DNA of 64,000 bases from Sediminicoccus sp. KRV36 (lineage in GTDB: Bacteria; Pseudomonadota; Alphaproteobacteria; Acetobacterales; Acetobacteraceae), in the NCBI RefSeq assembly GCF_023243115.1, contig NZ_CP085081.1, positions 1,798,001-1,862,000 on the forward strand. The letters run 5' to 3'. The notes beneath the pieces were generated by a model. That model was not told where the DNA came from and searched no databases. It saw only the letters and a list, made by a program, of their open reading frames with translations. Positions 8,718-17,114 of this stretch are shown here, piece by piece; positions within the stretch are counted from its first letter, which is position 1, and every line of letters begins with the position of its first letter. Position numbers and translations under genes: made by a program.

Positions 8718-9498
8718 CTTCAGTCCCGAGAATGCGGCCAAGGCCGAGGAAGCGATTGGCGATGACAAGCAGGATGGTCGTCACCAGGATGTAGAGCGCC
8801 GAGATCGCCGCCATGGATGGGTCGGCGTATTCGCGCACGTAGTTGTACATCGCGACCGGCAGGGTTTGGGTGCGCTGGGATGTCACAAACAGCGATGCGG
8901 TGAATTCGTTGAAGGAGAGGATGGCGGCAAACAGCCAGCCACCGGCGAGGCCCGGCGCGAGGGCCGGCAGCGTCACCGTCCAGATGACGCGCCCAGGCTT
9001 CGCCCCCAGCGAAAGCGCAGCCAGTTCCAGCCGCGGATCAATGTTCTTCAGGGAGACATAAAGGCTGCGCAGCACGAAGGGCAGCACGAGGACGATATGC
9101 GCGAGGATCACCACTGGCCAGCCGCGCGACTGGCCGAGCTGTGCGGCCAGGATCAACGCACCCAGCCCGATGGTGAAATGCGGGATGGCGAGCGGAGCCA
9201 GCAGCAGCGCCTCCAGCGTGGCCTTGCCGCGGAAGCTGTAGCGATCCATCGCATAGGCGGCCATGCTGCCGATGATGACGGAAAGGGTTGAGGCGATGCA
9301 TGCCACGAAGACAGAATGCGCGAAGCCGGTCTGGAAATCCTCGTAATTCAGCGCGCGCTCGAACCACCGCCAGGAGAAGCTTTGCGGCGGGAAGGCGATG
9401 ATGGAACGCGCATCGAAGGCCGCCATGATCGCGACGGCGGCCGGCATCAGCACGAAGGCCAGCAGCACCAGAACCAGAAGCCGAAACCCCAGGATCAC
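8704..9498 (-). CDS. ABC transporter permease (PotC-like)
   Basis: This 264-aa inner-membrane permease has about six helices and the binding-protein-dependent permease EAA-type loop (ELAALSLGAKPGRVIWTVTLP, about residues 157-177). It pairs with the permease at 9495-10343, with overlapping start and stop codons (4 bp). PotB/PotC-type pairs import polyamines or similar small cations, but the HpaB and RidA neighbours leave the true substrate open. Confidence 0.92.
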   Translation of the reverse strand: MILGFRLLVLVLLAFVLMPAAVAIMAAFDARSIIAFPPQSFSWRWFERALNYEDFQTGFAHSVFVACIASTLSVIIGSMAAYAMDRYSFRGKATLEALLLAPLAIPHFTIGLGALILAAQLGQSRGWPVVILAHIVLVLPFVLRSLYVSLKNIDPRLELAALSLGAKPGRVIWTVTLPALAPGLAGGWLFAAILSFNEFTASLFVTSQRTQTLPVAMYNYVREYADPSMAAISALYILVTTILLVIANRFLGLGRILGTEDAKH

Positions 9499-10343
9499 GT
9501 GAGGCCGACCTTGTGCAGCGGCCGCAGCAGGAGGCGGAAGCCGGCGAGCGCCAGGGCTGTCAGCACCAGTCCCGCCACCGAGAGCGCGGCGGCGAAGGGG
9601 AAGTTGAACGAGGAAAAGCCCAGCGCGTAAACCAGGTTGGAGACCATGTTCACCCGCCCGCCGCCGATCAGCTGTGGCGTGGCAAAGGCCGAAAAGGTCC
9701 AGGCGAAGCCCGTGGTCAGCCCCGCGATGATGCCGGGCATGGAAAGCGGCAGCGTAACCGTGGCGAAGACGCGGAAGGGTTTGGCCCCCAGGGCGGCGGC
9801 CGCGCGCTCCAAATCCCGGTCAATATGCGCGATGGCGGCGGCGAGCATGATCACCACCACCGGCAGCGTCACATGCACCAGCGCCACCACGACGCCGAGC
9901 CGCGTGAACAGCAGCGGAATGGGCGCATCAATGATGCCGAGTGCCATCAGAGAGCCATTCACGAAGCCGCGATTGCCCAGCACGATGATCCAGGCATAGG
10001 TGCGGATCACCTCGCCCAGGAACAGCGGTGTCACCGAGATGATGAGGATGGCGGATTTCACGTAAGGGTTGCGTGCGCGCACCAGGGCGAGCGCCAGCGG
10101 ATAGCCTGCCAGCAGCGCCAGCACGGCGGTCAGGAAACACAGCTTCACCGTGTCGTAGAAGACGCCCGCATAGAGCGGCTTCATCATCTCGCGGAAGTTC
10201 TGGAGGGAGAAGCCGCCGGGCTGCAACTCGCCGGGGATGAAGGCCAGGAAGGCGTATTGCAGCACCGCCGCCATGGCCAGCAGGAAGCCCGCCGCAACCA
10301 GTGCGGCGGGGGTGATGAACAGCTTCAGGAAGGGGCGTTTCAT
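9495..10343 (-). CDS. ABC transporter permease (PotB-like)
   Basis: This 282-aa membrane permease has an N-terminal helix near residues 10-30, five further helices, and an EAA loop ERAAAALGAKPFRVFATVTLP near 177-197. It is the first permease after the binding-protein gene, from which it is separated by a 73-bp gap that carries a strong hairpin (10388-10419). Such an arrangement often keeps binding protein in excess over membrane subunits (inference). Confidence 0.92.
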   Translation of the reverse strand: MKRPFLKLFITPAALVAAGFLLAMAAVLQYAFLAFIPGELQPGGFSLQNFREMMKPLYAGVFYDTVKLCFLTAVLALLAGYPLALALVRARNPYVKSAILIISVTPLFLGEVIRTYAWIIVLGNRGFVNGSLMALGIIDAPIPLLFTRLGVVVALVHVTLPVVVIMLAAAIAHIDRDLERAAAALGAKPFRVFATVTLPLSMPGIIAGLTTGFAWTFSAFATPQLIGGGRVNMVSNLVYALGFSSFNFPFAAALSVAGLVLTALALAGFRLLLRPLHKVGLT

Positions 10344-10387
10344 CCGTGCATCGCGCGCAAGGGCAAAGGTGCCGGCCCGATAGGGGC

Positions 10388-10419
10388 TGAGGCGGCTTCA
10401 CGCATGTGAAGACGCCTCA
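10388..10419. terminator. Intra-operon hairpin after the binding-protein gene
   Basis: TGAGGCG-CTTCAC pairs with GTGAAG-CGCCTCA around a GCAT loop, with one mismatch. The structure starts at the stop codon of the substrate-binding-protein gene and precedes the permease genes. No U-tract follows on the minus strand, so partial termination or 3'-end protection of the upstream mRNA is more likely than a full stop. Confidence 0.55.
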
Positions 10420-11457
10420 GCGCGCGATGATGTTTTCCTGGAACCAGCGGCGCCATTCATTGGTCTTTTCGGCGCGCAGGCGGTGGTCAATCACCAGTGC
10501 CTGGGTGCGCCATTGCTCGGGCGTGGTGAACACGCCGGGCAGGGCGGCCACGGCCGGGTCCAGCACCGCATTGGTCACGGTGGGGCTGCCCTTCTTGTCC
10601 GCCGCGATGGCTGCCTGGATTTGCGGATCGAGGCAGGTGTTCACGAATTGATAGGCCAGCTCCTGCCGGCGGCTGCCGCGCATGATGGAGACGCAATCCA
10701 CCCCCAGCACCGCGCCCTCACGCGGGATCGCGAGGCGCAGATTGACACCTTGCGAGGCCATGTGGTGCGCGTTCATCGAGAGGATGACCTGCACCGGCGT
10801 CTCGCCCGAGGCGATCAGCTGCTGGCTGTTCGCGTCATTGGTGTAGAAGGCGCGGAAATTGGGGCGCAGCGCGCGCAGCCGGGCCTGGCCGCGCTCCCAG
10901 GTCGCGGCATCGCCGCCTTCCAGGATGGCAGCGACCACCATGATGTGCGAGGGGTCGAAATCCGGTGCCGCCAGCTTGTTCACCAGCGCGGGGGACCAGA
11001 GATCGGCCCAGGAGCCGAAGCTCACGCCGGGCAGCAGATCAGGCCGGTAGCCGATGGTGTAGACATAGGCCCAGGTGCCGATATGCCCTGGGCTGATCTT
11101 CGCCTGCTCCACCAGATTGGCGGCGTTAGGGATCTTCGACATGTCGAGCGTCTCGTAGAGCCCGTCATTCTGATAGAGCCAGCCGATATGCGAGGTGGTG
11201 AAGTTCAGATCACTCTCGGGATTGCCGCGGGCCAGGCGCGCGCGGTTCAGCCGGTCAATCGTGCCGCCGGTCTGGAACTCGACGGTCGCACCCGTATCGG
11301 CAGTGAATTTCCGGGCGATGATGTTCTGCACCATGTCCCGCCAGGAGCCGCCCCAGACGGAGACGGAAATGCGGTTGGCCTGGGCATTGGCGATGGCAGG
11401 CGCTGCGAGCATTCCGGCGCCCAGAAGGGCACCTTGCCGGCGAGTGATCTGAACCAT
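10417..11457 (-). CDS. ABC transporter substrate-binding protein (PotD-like)
   Basis: This 346-aa periplasmic binding protein has an N-terminal signal (ITRRQGALLGAGMLAAPAIA, cleavage near ANAQA at about residue 24). The mature part begins ISVSVWGGSWRDMVQ and fits the spermidine/putrescine-type family. The ATG at 11457 gives a proper signal peptide; the longer frame to 11577 runs through an upstream hairpin and was rejected. It sits between the RidA gene and its own permeases. The ligand is probably a polyamine or an amine-bearing aromatic (inference). Confidence 0.9.
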   Translation of the reverse strand: MVQITRRQGALLGAGMLAAPAIANAQANRISVSVWGGSWRDMVQNIIARKFTADTGATVEFQTGGTIDRLNRARLARGNPESDLNFTTSHIGWLYQNDGLYETLDMSKIPNAANLVEQAKISPGHIGTWAYVYTIGYRPDLLPGVSFGSWADLWSPALVNKLAAPDFDPSHIMVVAAILEGGDAATWERGQARLRALRPNFRAFYTNDANSQQLIASGETPVQVILSMNAHHMASQGVNLRLAIPREGAVLGVDCVSIMRGSRRQELAYQFVNTCLDPQIQAAIAADKKGSPTVTNAVLDPAVAALPGVFTTPEQWRTQALVIDHRLRAEKTNEWRRWFQENIIAR

Positions 11458-11498
11458 GGTCCGTCTCCTGTTCCGAAGCTGGTGTGGGTTAAGCAAGT

Positions 11499-11532
11499 GT
11501 CGTGCCGCGCTCTTGAAAAGGCGCGGCACGAC
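11499..11532. terminator. Perfect 12-bp stem hairpin between ridA-like and binding-protein genes
   Basis: GTCGTGCCGCGC (11499-11510) and GCGCGGCACGAC (11521-11532) pair perfectly around a ten-base loop. The hairpin lies just after the RidA stop codon and before the binding-protein start on the minus strand. It could end the hpaB-ridA transcript or set the ratio between the enzyme and transporter halves of the operon. Confidence 0.6.
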
Positions 11533-11539
11533 CAGGTCT

Positions 11540-11959
11540 TCACCCGCGCTCGGGCGGGATCTCGGCGATGATATCAATCTCCATCATGTATTCCGGCTTG
11601 GCCAACCCGTTCACGATGATGCCCGTGCTGACCGGATAGACGCCCTTCAGCCAGCGCCCGATCACGCGATACACCGGCTCGCGATAGGCGCGGTCGGTGA
11701 TGTAGATCACGATCTTGCACACATGGCTGAGATCGGAGCCCGCCTCCTTCAGCAGGATTTCGGCGCAGCGCATCGCGTTCTCGGCCTGGGCCGCCGCATC
11801 CCCCACGCCGACCAGCTTGCCGTCCAGGTCCATCGCGGTCTGGCCGCGCAGATAGACGGTGTCGCCGGCGCGCACCGCCATGCAGACATCGTTGTCGAGC
11901 GACTGCTCGGGATAGGCTTCCTTCGTGTTGAAGGGGCGGATGCGGGTGTGGGTCGGCAT
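11540..11959 (-). CDS. RidA family protein
   Basis: This 139-aa RidA-fold protein carries VYLRGQTAMDLDGKLVGVGD near 35-54 and the C-terminal YMMEIDIIAEI strand. The ATG at 11959 shares a TGATG junction with the stop codon of the HpaB-like monooxygenase, so the two are translationally coupled. In pathways that make enamines or aminoacrylates such proteins speed hydrolysis of reactive intermediates. Here it probably detoxifies a product of the monooxygenase step (inference). Confidence 0.88.
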   Translation of the reverse strand: MPTHTRIRPFNTKEAYPEQSLDNDVCMAVRAGDTVYLRGQTAMDLDGKLVGVGDAAAQAENAMRCAEILLKEAGSDLSHVCKIVIYITDRAYREPVYRVIGRWLKGVYPVSTGIIVNGLAKPEYMMEIDIIAEIPPERG

Positions 11960-13413
11960 CAATGGGTCTTCCCGCCCAGCACGCGGTCCGACAGCCCCGC
12001 GCTGTTGCGCACGAAATCCAAGGGGCCCGAGAAGTCGAAGCTCTTATAGACGGCGGCCAGGTGATTGAAGTGCGGCGCCTGCGCGAATTGCACGAAAGCG
12101 AGGCGGTGGCCTGCATAATCGCTGTTCAGCAGATCGCGCGCAAAGGCGAGCAGCTTGCGGCGATCCTCCGCCCCCCATTCCTTGTTCAGCGTGTAGAATT
12201 TCTGCAGCCAGTTCCCCGCCCCGCCATTGAACTGCGCCGCATCGGGTGTCACGCAGATCTGCCCGCCGATCAATTCGCGCGCCGTGTGCATCATCACCGG
12301 CAATTGGCTGCAGGCCAGCACGCGCCCGGCATAGAGGATGGACTGGTTCGGCATCAGCAGCCCGGCCGGCGAGCGCTCGGCCGTCGCGATGGACGCAATC
12401 AGATGCGCGCGAATGCCCTCGCGGTAGCAGACCAGATCGGCCAGCTTCTCCTGCACGGCCTGCAGCTTCTCAAGCCCGGTCTGCTTCGCGTTCCACATGG
12501 CCGCACCGATCATCATGTCGGCCGTGTAGAGAACGCGCAGCACATAGGGGAAAGCGCTGTAGCGGTGCAGGGTGGCGCGCACCTGCTGGGCGGCGGCCGT
12601 GTGGCGGTAGAAAAACACATCCTCCCAGGGGATCAGCACGTCATCCAGCACCATCAACGCCTCCACCTCGTCAAAGCGCGAGGCGAGGGGGATGTCCGCC
12701 GGATTGCCCTTGGTGGCGAAGGGCGCGCGGCAGATATGCTTCACGCCCGGCGCCCCCATCTTCACGATGCAGCCGACCGCGTGGATGCTCTCCTTCTCAT
12801 CGGTCCAGGCGCCGACGGTGGGCTTCAGATAGGCCTGATCCGCATAGGGCGAGGCGGTCTCGAATTTCGCGCCGCGGATGACGATGCCGGCATCGGTTTC
12901 GCGCACCACGCGGATCATCATGTCCGGGTCGCGCTGATCCACGGGCACCGAGCGGTCGCCCTTCGGGTCGGTGTTGGCGGAGACGTGGAAGATGTCCTTC
13001 TCCACCACACGGCGGATGTGGCGATCAATATTGTCGGCGAAGCGCGGATCGATCTGGGCCAGGATGTCGCGGCCATCCTGGAGGGACCACATCTCGCCCA
13101 CCGTCTCGTCACCGAGGCGCGTGGCAACGCCGCCGATATCCTTCAGCAGCAGGTCCACGCTGGCCCATTTGCGGTGCCAATCCTCCTGCGTGGTGGGGGG
13201 CTGCTGGAAGACGCTGTGGCGCTCATTGTTCTCGACATAGGTCAGCGCCGCCTGGTGCTTCTCCTCATGCTGCATGTCGTACATGCGGGCCTTCACATCC
13301 ACGATGGGCTTGAGGGCGGGATGCGTCGTCACATCCGCCACGCGTTCGCCATCGATCCAGACCTCGCGGCCGTCGCGCAGGCCCTCGCGGTATTGGTTGC
13401 CCGTACGGATCAT
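11959..13413 (-). CDS. 4-hydroxyphenylacetate 3-monooxygenase (HpaB)-family oxygenase
   Basis: This 484-aa protein is like the large, flavin-using oxygenase component of two-component hydroxylases (HpaB/PvcC/4-hydroxybutyryl-CoA dehydratase fold). It begins MIRTGNQYREGLRDGREVWI, a classic HpaB start, and contains the substrate/flavin region HVSANTDPKGDRS near 149-161 and IVIRGAKFETASPYA. The ATG at 13413 has a GAGGAG ribosome site; the 26 codons upstream are rejected. No flavin reductase partner is in the operon, so it must use one encoded elsewhere. It is divergent from a LysR gene. The exact phenolic or heterocyclic substrate is unknown. Confidence 0.88.
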   Translation of the reverse strand: MIRTGNQYREGLRDGREVWIDGERVADVTTHPALKPIVDVKARMYDMQHEEKHQAALTYVENNERHSVFQQPPTTQEDWHRKWASVDLLLKDIGGVATRLGDETVGEMWSLQDGRDILAQIDPRFADNIDRHIRRVVEKDIFHVSANTDPKGDRSVPVDQRDPDMMIRVVRETDAGIVIRGAKFETASPYADQAYLKPTVGAWTDEKESIHAVGCIVKMGAPGVKHICRAPFATKGNPADIPLASRFDEVEALMVLDDVLIPWEDVFFYRHTAAAQQVRATLHRYSAFPYVLRVLYTADMMIGAAMWNAKQTGLEKLQAVQEKLADLVCYREGIRAHLIASIATAERSPAGLLMPNQSILYAGRVLACSQLPVMMHTARELIGGQICVTPDAAQFNGGAGNWLQKFYTLNKEWGAEDRRKLLAFARDLLNSDYAGHRLAFVQFAQAPHFNHLAAVYKSFDFSGPLDFVRNSAGLSDRVLGGKTH

Positions 13414-13460
13414 GCATCGGCTCCTCGCTGCTGGGAGCAGCTTGCGGCAAAGCCATGTAT

Positions 13461-13480
13461 CGGGGAAATATATTGTTCCG
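13461..13480. promoter_or_regulatory. Candidate LysR operator in divergent promoter
   Basis: This dyad, CGGGGAAATATATTGTTCCG, has a perfectly symmetric AATATATT centre and CGG/CCG ends (14 of 20 positions symmetric). It lies midway in the 89-bp gap between the HpaB-like and LysR genes, where LysR regulators normally bind. Binding is inferred. Confidence 0.4.
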
Positions 13481-13502
13481 AGCTTTGGCATAGGAAAAAC
13501 CG

Positions 13503-14450
13503 ATGCAGATCGCCAGCCTCTCCCTGCGTTCGCTGCGCTACCTGGTGGCGGTGGCCGATGCGGGCTCCGTCACCGGGGCGGCGCGGCGGCTGCATGTCTC
13601 GCAGCCCTCGGTGTCCGAGGCGGTGGCGGCGCTGGAGGCGGAGCTTGGCGTCGCACTTCTGCTGCGCCACCACGCGCGCGGTGTCACGCTGACGCCCGCC
13701 GGCGCGCGGGTGGTGACGGAGGCGCGGCTGCTGCTGCGCCATGCCGAGGATTTCCTGCACGCCGCCGCCTCCCTCGGCGCTGAAGCCGCGGGCGAGGTTT
13801 CGATGGGCTGCTTCCTGACGCTCGCGCCCCGCTACCTGCCGGCGCTGCTGGCCGGGCTGGGCCGCGATGTGCCAGGCCTTTCCGTGCGCGTGGAGGAGGG
13901 CGACCACGGCGAAATCCTCGCCGCCCTGGAGGCCGGGCGCACCGAAATCGCGCTCACCTATGATTTCGACATGCCCGCCGTGCTGGATGTGACGCCCATC
14001 GCGCAGCTGGCGCCCGTGGCGGTGCTGCCGGCGCGGCATCGCCTGGCGCGGGGGGCGCGCGTGCGCCTGGCCGATCTGGTGGAGGAGCCGTATCTGCTGC
14101 TCGACCTGCCGCATTCGCGCGATTACTTCGCCGGGATTTTCCGCGCCGCCGGGCTTTCACCGCGCATCGCCTTTCGCTCGCGCAGCCAGGAATTGCTGCG
14201 CGGGCTGGTGGGTAACGGCCTGGGCTGGACCATCCAGAATGTGCAGCCCGAAAGCCCCTATGCGATGGATGGCAGCCGGATCACCTCATTGCCGCTCGAT
14301 GCCGGGCTGCCGGCGGTGCGCCTCGTGCTGGCGGCGGCCCCGGGCCCGGCGAGCCGGCCGGCGGTGCGGGCGCTGGCGGGGTATATCCAGGCGGCGTTTC
14401 GCCGGGGCGGGATCTTCGACCCTCAATACCCCCGGACAGGGTCCACCTGA
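13503..14450 (+). CDS. LysR-family transcriptional regulator
   Basis: This 315-aa protein has an N-terminal helix-turn-helix (about residues 7-65; SVTGAARRLHVSQPSVSEAV is the classic LysR motif) and a C-terminal periplasmic-binding-like effector domain (from about residue 93). It is transcribed away from the HpaB-RidA-ABC operon, across an 89-bp gap with a dyad, so control of that operon in response to its substrate is likely. Its 3' end overlaps the convergent dehydrogenase gene by 28 bp. Confidence 0.93.
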   Translation: MQIASLSLRSLRYLVAVADAGSVTGAARRLHVSQPSVSEAVAALEAELGVALLLRHHARGVTLTPAGARVVTEARLLLRHAEDFLHAAASLGAEAAGEVSMGCFLTLAPRYLPALLAGLGRDVPGLSVRVEEGDHGEILAALEAGRTEIALTYDFDMPAVLDVTPIAQLAPVAVLPARHRLARGARVRLADLVEEPYLLLDLPHSRDYFAGIFRAAGLSPRIAFRSRSQELLRGLVGNGLGWTIQNVQPESPYAMDGSRITSLPLDAGLPAVRLVLAAAPGPASRPAVRALAGYIQAAFRRGGIFDPQYPRTGST

Positions 14451-15352
14451 TGCAAGGGCGCCTCGCCGCGCAGCACGCGGCGGATGCTTTCCGCCACATC
14501 CGCCGCCGCTGCCTCGGGGATGGTGATGGAGGCGAGATGCGGCGTGATCCGAATATTCTCCATCGCCCAGAAGGGATGCGCCGGGGGCAGGGGGGCGGTC
14601 TGGAACACATCCAGCGTCGCCTCCGCGATATGCCCGGAGCGCAGCGCCGAAAGCAGCGCCTCCTCATCCAGCAGCGCGCCACGCGCGACGTTGATGAGGT
14701 TGGCGCCGCGCGGCAGTTGCGCGAGCTCAGCCGCGCCGATCAGGCCGCGCGTGGCCGGGGTGAGGGGCAGCAGCAGCACCAGCGTATCCGCCTCGGCCAG
14801 GGCGGTCGCGAAGCCCGCCGCGCCATGCAGGCAGCGCACGCCCGAGATGGATTTGGCCGAGCGCGCCCAGCCCGTCACCGCATAGCCCATCGCGGCCAGC
14901 GCTGCAGCCGCAGCACCGCCCAGTTCGCCCAGCCCCAGCACGGAAACGCGATGCGCCCCCAGCGCGCGCGGGTGGATATAGCGCCATTCCCCCGCCCGCT
15001 GCGCCCGCTCGAACAGGTGGAAATCCCGCGCATAGCGCGTGACGGCATAGGTCACGTAGCTGCACATCAGCTGCACCATTCCTGGATCATTCAACCGGCT
15101 GATCGGGAGCGGCGGCAGGTCATCCCGCGCCACCAGTGCATCCACGCCCGCACCGAGATTCACCACCAGCTTGAGGTCCCGGAACCCCGCGAAATAACCA
15201 GGCGGCGGCTTCCAGGCCATGGCCGCCACCACGCCCTCGGGCGGGCCATTCAGGCGCAGCTCCAATTCCGGCAGATGGGCGCGCAAGGCCGCCTCCCAGG
15301 CCACGGGATCATCATGCTCGCTGTAGAAGGCGACGGGGATCACGTGCGGCAT
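14423..15352 (-). CDS. D-2-hydroxyacid dehydrogenase (GhrA-like glyoxylate/hydroxypyruvate reductase)
   Basis: This 309-aa NAD(P)-dependent dehydrogenase has a Rossmann motif GLGELGGAAAAALAAMGY near 140-157, the LINVARGALLDEEALL segment with the substrate arginine, and the catalytic histidine in ITPHLASIT. It matches the GhrA branch, which reduces glyoxylate and hydroxypyruvate. It is the last gene of a tight operon (13-bp overlap with aroQ) and may handle a 2-oxoacid released by the upstream amidohydrolase pathway (inference). Confidence 0.88.
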   Translation of the reverse strand: MPHVIPVAFYSEHDDPVAWEAALRAHLPELELRLNGPPEGVVAAMAWKPPPGYFAGFRDLKLVVNLGAGVDALVARDDLPPLPISRLNDPGMVQLMCSYVTYAVTRYARDFHLFERAQRAGEWRYIHPRALGAHRVSVLGLGELGGAAAAALAAMGYAVTGWARSAKSISGVRCLHGAAGFATALAEADTLVLLLPLTPATRGLIGAAELAQLPRGANLINVARGALLDEEALLSALRSGHIAEATLDVFQTAPLPPAHPFWAMENIRITPHLASITIPEAAAADVAESIRRVLRGEAPLHQVDPVRGY

Positions 15353-15774
15353 AGGTTCACCATGGCCTGGATCGCCAATTCATAGCCATGCGGCCCCAGC
15401 CCGCAAATGCTGCCCACCGCGGCCTTGGCCGTGTAGGTCTTGTTCCGGAAGGGCTCGCGCCGGTGGATGTTGGACATGTGCACCTCGATCACCGGGCCAT
15501 CGAAGCTCAGTAGCGCATCCATGATGGCGATGGACGTGTAGGAGAGGCCCGCCGCATTGATGATCACGCCCTGGGCGTGGCCGCGCGCCTGCTGGATCCA
15601 GGTGATGATTTCGCCCTCATCCTGGCTCTGCCGGAAATCGAGTTCGACGCCGAGGGTTGCGGCCTTGCGGTGGCAGCGCGCGGCGATATCGGGGAAGGTT
15701 TCCTGCCCATAAGTGCCCGAGGGATCGAGGCCATAGAGATTGGCATTCGGCCCGTTGATAAAGAGCAGCTTCAC
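15340..15774 (-). CDS. aroQ: Type II 3-dehydroquinate dehydratase
   Basis: This 144-aa protein is the usual size for the dodecameric type II enzyme, which converts 3-dehydroquinate to 3-dehydroshikimate. Signature parts are present: INGPNANLYG (a variant of the common NGPNLNLLG), the flexible active-site loop with tyrosine in TYGQETFPD, NAAGLSYTSIAIMDAL, and the catalytic histidine in EVHMSNIHRREPFR. It overlaps both neighbours (4 bp and 13 bp) in an operon that otherwise looks catabolic, so it may serve quinate-type degradation rather than, or as well as, aromatic biosynthesis. Confidence 0.92.
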   Translation of the reverse strand: MKLLFINGPNANLYGLDPSGTYGQETFPDIAARCHRKAATLGVELDFRQSQDEGEIITWIQQARGHAQGVIINAAGLSYTSIAIMDALLSFDGPVIEVHMSNIHRREPFRNKTYTAKAAVGSICGLGPHGYELAIQAMVNLCRT

Positions 15775-16997
15775 GAAAGCTGGTTCTTCACGAAGCGCCC
15801 GCCCTGCATGATCACCGGCATATGCGCGCCCTGTTCCGTCAGCAGCGCGAGATCCGCCAGCGGGTCGCCCTGCACCACCAGGAGATCGGCCAGCGCGCCG
15901 GGGGCGACCACGCCGATGCGCCCCTCCTGCCGCAGCAGTGTCGCGGCAATGCTGGTGGCGCTGCGCAGGATTTCGGCGGCCGGCAGCACCTCGCGCCGGA
16001 TCAGGAATTCCTCGGATTGGCGGCGATGCATGGGGCCGAGCAGGTCGGTGCCGAAGGCCATGGGCAGCCCGGCCTTGCGCATCCGCTCCAGCGATTCCAG
16101 CCCGGCCAGCCGCACATCATCAATCTTCGCCACACTCTCGGGGCCGAGGCCGAGCGCTGCACCCTCCTCCTTCAGCGCCTGGTAGGTGACCAGCGTCGGG
16201 CAGGCGATGGCGCCGGCGGTGGCAGCCTCGCGCGCCGTGGCCTCGGTGATCAGGTTGCAATGCTCCAGGCTCAGCACGCCACAGCGCACGGCGCGCGCGA
16301 TGGCGGCATCGGTGTAGAGGTGGGCCGCCACATAGGTCTGCGCCATCTCCGCCTCCTCCACCGCCGCGCGCAATTCGCTTTCGGAGAAGCCGAAAAACGC
16401 GATGGGATCGGAGGGCGAGGCCACGCCGCCATTGGCCATCAGCTTGATGTAGTCGGCACCGCCCTTGATCTCCTCGCGACAGGCGCGGCGCACCTCATCC
16501 ACGCCATCCACCAGCCGGCCGAGGGAGCCGAGCCGCGCCTCGAAGAAGCCGAAAGGGCGCGCATCCAGCCGCCCGCGAAAATCGCAATGCCCGCCCGTCT
16601 GGGACAGCGCCTTGCCGCAGATCGAAAGCCGTGAGCCCTCGATCAGCCCTTCCTCCCAGGCCATGCGCAGCCCCAGCGTGGCGCCACCCAGGTCCCGCAC
16701 CGTGGTGAAGCCGCGCAGCAGCATCTCACGCATCAGCTTACCCGCGCGCATCGCCACCACCGCATCGGGCAGCAGCGCATTGGCCGCGATATTGGCGAGC
16801 GAGGCGACGACATGCACATGCGCGTCAATCAGCCCCGGCATCAGCGTGCGCCCACCCAGGTCCAGCCGCGTGGCGCTGCTGCTGATGGGGCGGTCCGACA
16901 CTTCGCGGATGGTTTCGCCCTCGATCAGGACGGAACAGCCGGGGCGGGCTTCCTCGGCGAGACCGTCCCAAAGACGCGCATTTTCGAACAGGATCAT
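15771..16997 (-). CDS. Metal-dependent amidohydrolase (imidazolonepropionase/prolidase-like)
   Basis: This 408-aa amidohydrolase-superfamily protein has the metal-binding HxH in LIDAHVHVVAS near residues 57-67, a lysine candidate for the bridging carbamate in ADYIKLMANGG, further histidines in VAAHLYTDAAI and LSLEHCNLI, and the catalytic aspartate in FGTDLLGP. It belongs to the group of cytosolic Xaa-Pro/arginine carboxypeptidase-like hydrolases. It is the first gene of the operon with aroQ (4-bp overlap) and a GhrA-like gene. The substrate is unknown. Confidence 0.88.
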   Translation of the reverse strand: MILFENARLWDGLAEEARPGCSVLIEGETIREVSDRPISSSATRLDLGGRTLMPGLIDAHVHVVASLANIAANALLPDAVVAMRAGKLMREMLLRGFTTVRDLGGATLGLRMAWEEGLIEGSRLSICGKALSQTGGHCDFRGRLDARPFGFFEARLGSLGRLVDGVDEVRRACREEIKGGADYIKLMANGGVASPSDPIAFFGFSESELRAAVEEAEMAQTYVAAHLYTDAAIARAVRCGVLSLEHCNLITEATAREAATAGAIACPTLVTYQALKEEGAALGLGPESVAKIDDVRLAGLESLERMRKAGLPMAFGTDLLGPMHRRQSEEFLIRREVLPAAEILRSATSIAATLLRQEGRIGVVAPGALADLLVVQGDPLADLALLTEQGAHMPVIMQGGRFVKNQLS

Positions 16998-17114
16998 CGG
17001 CGGCCCTCCATGGGTCTACTCAAGACGCTCTGGCCTGGCCTGTGAAGCCATGACGCTGGACAGCGGGCGCCGGGCCAAGCATGTTGCCGTTCTGTCATCT
17101 TGGGAGACACCACC

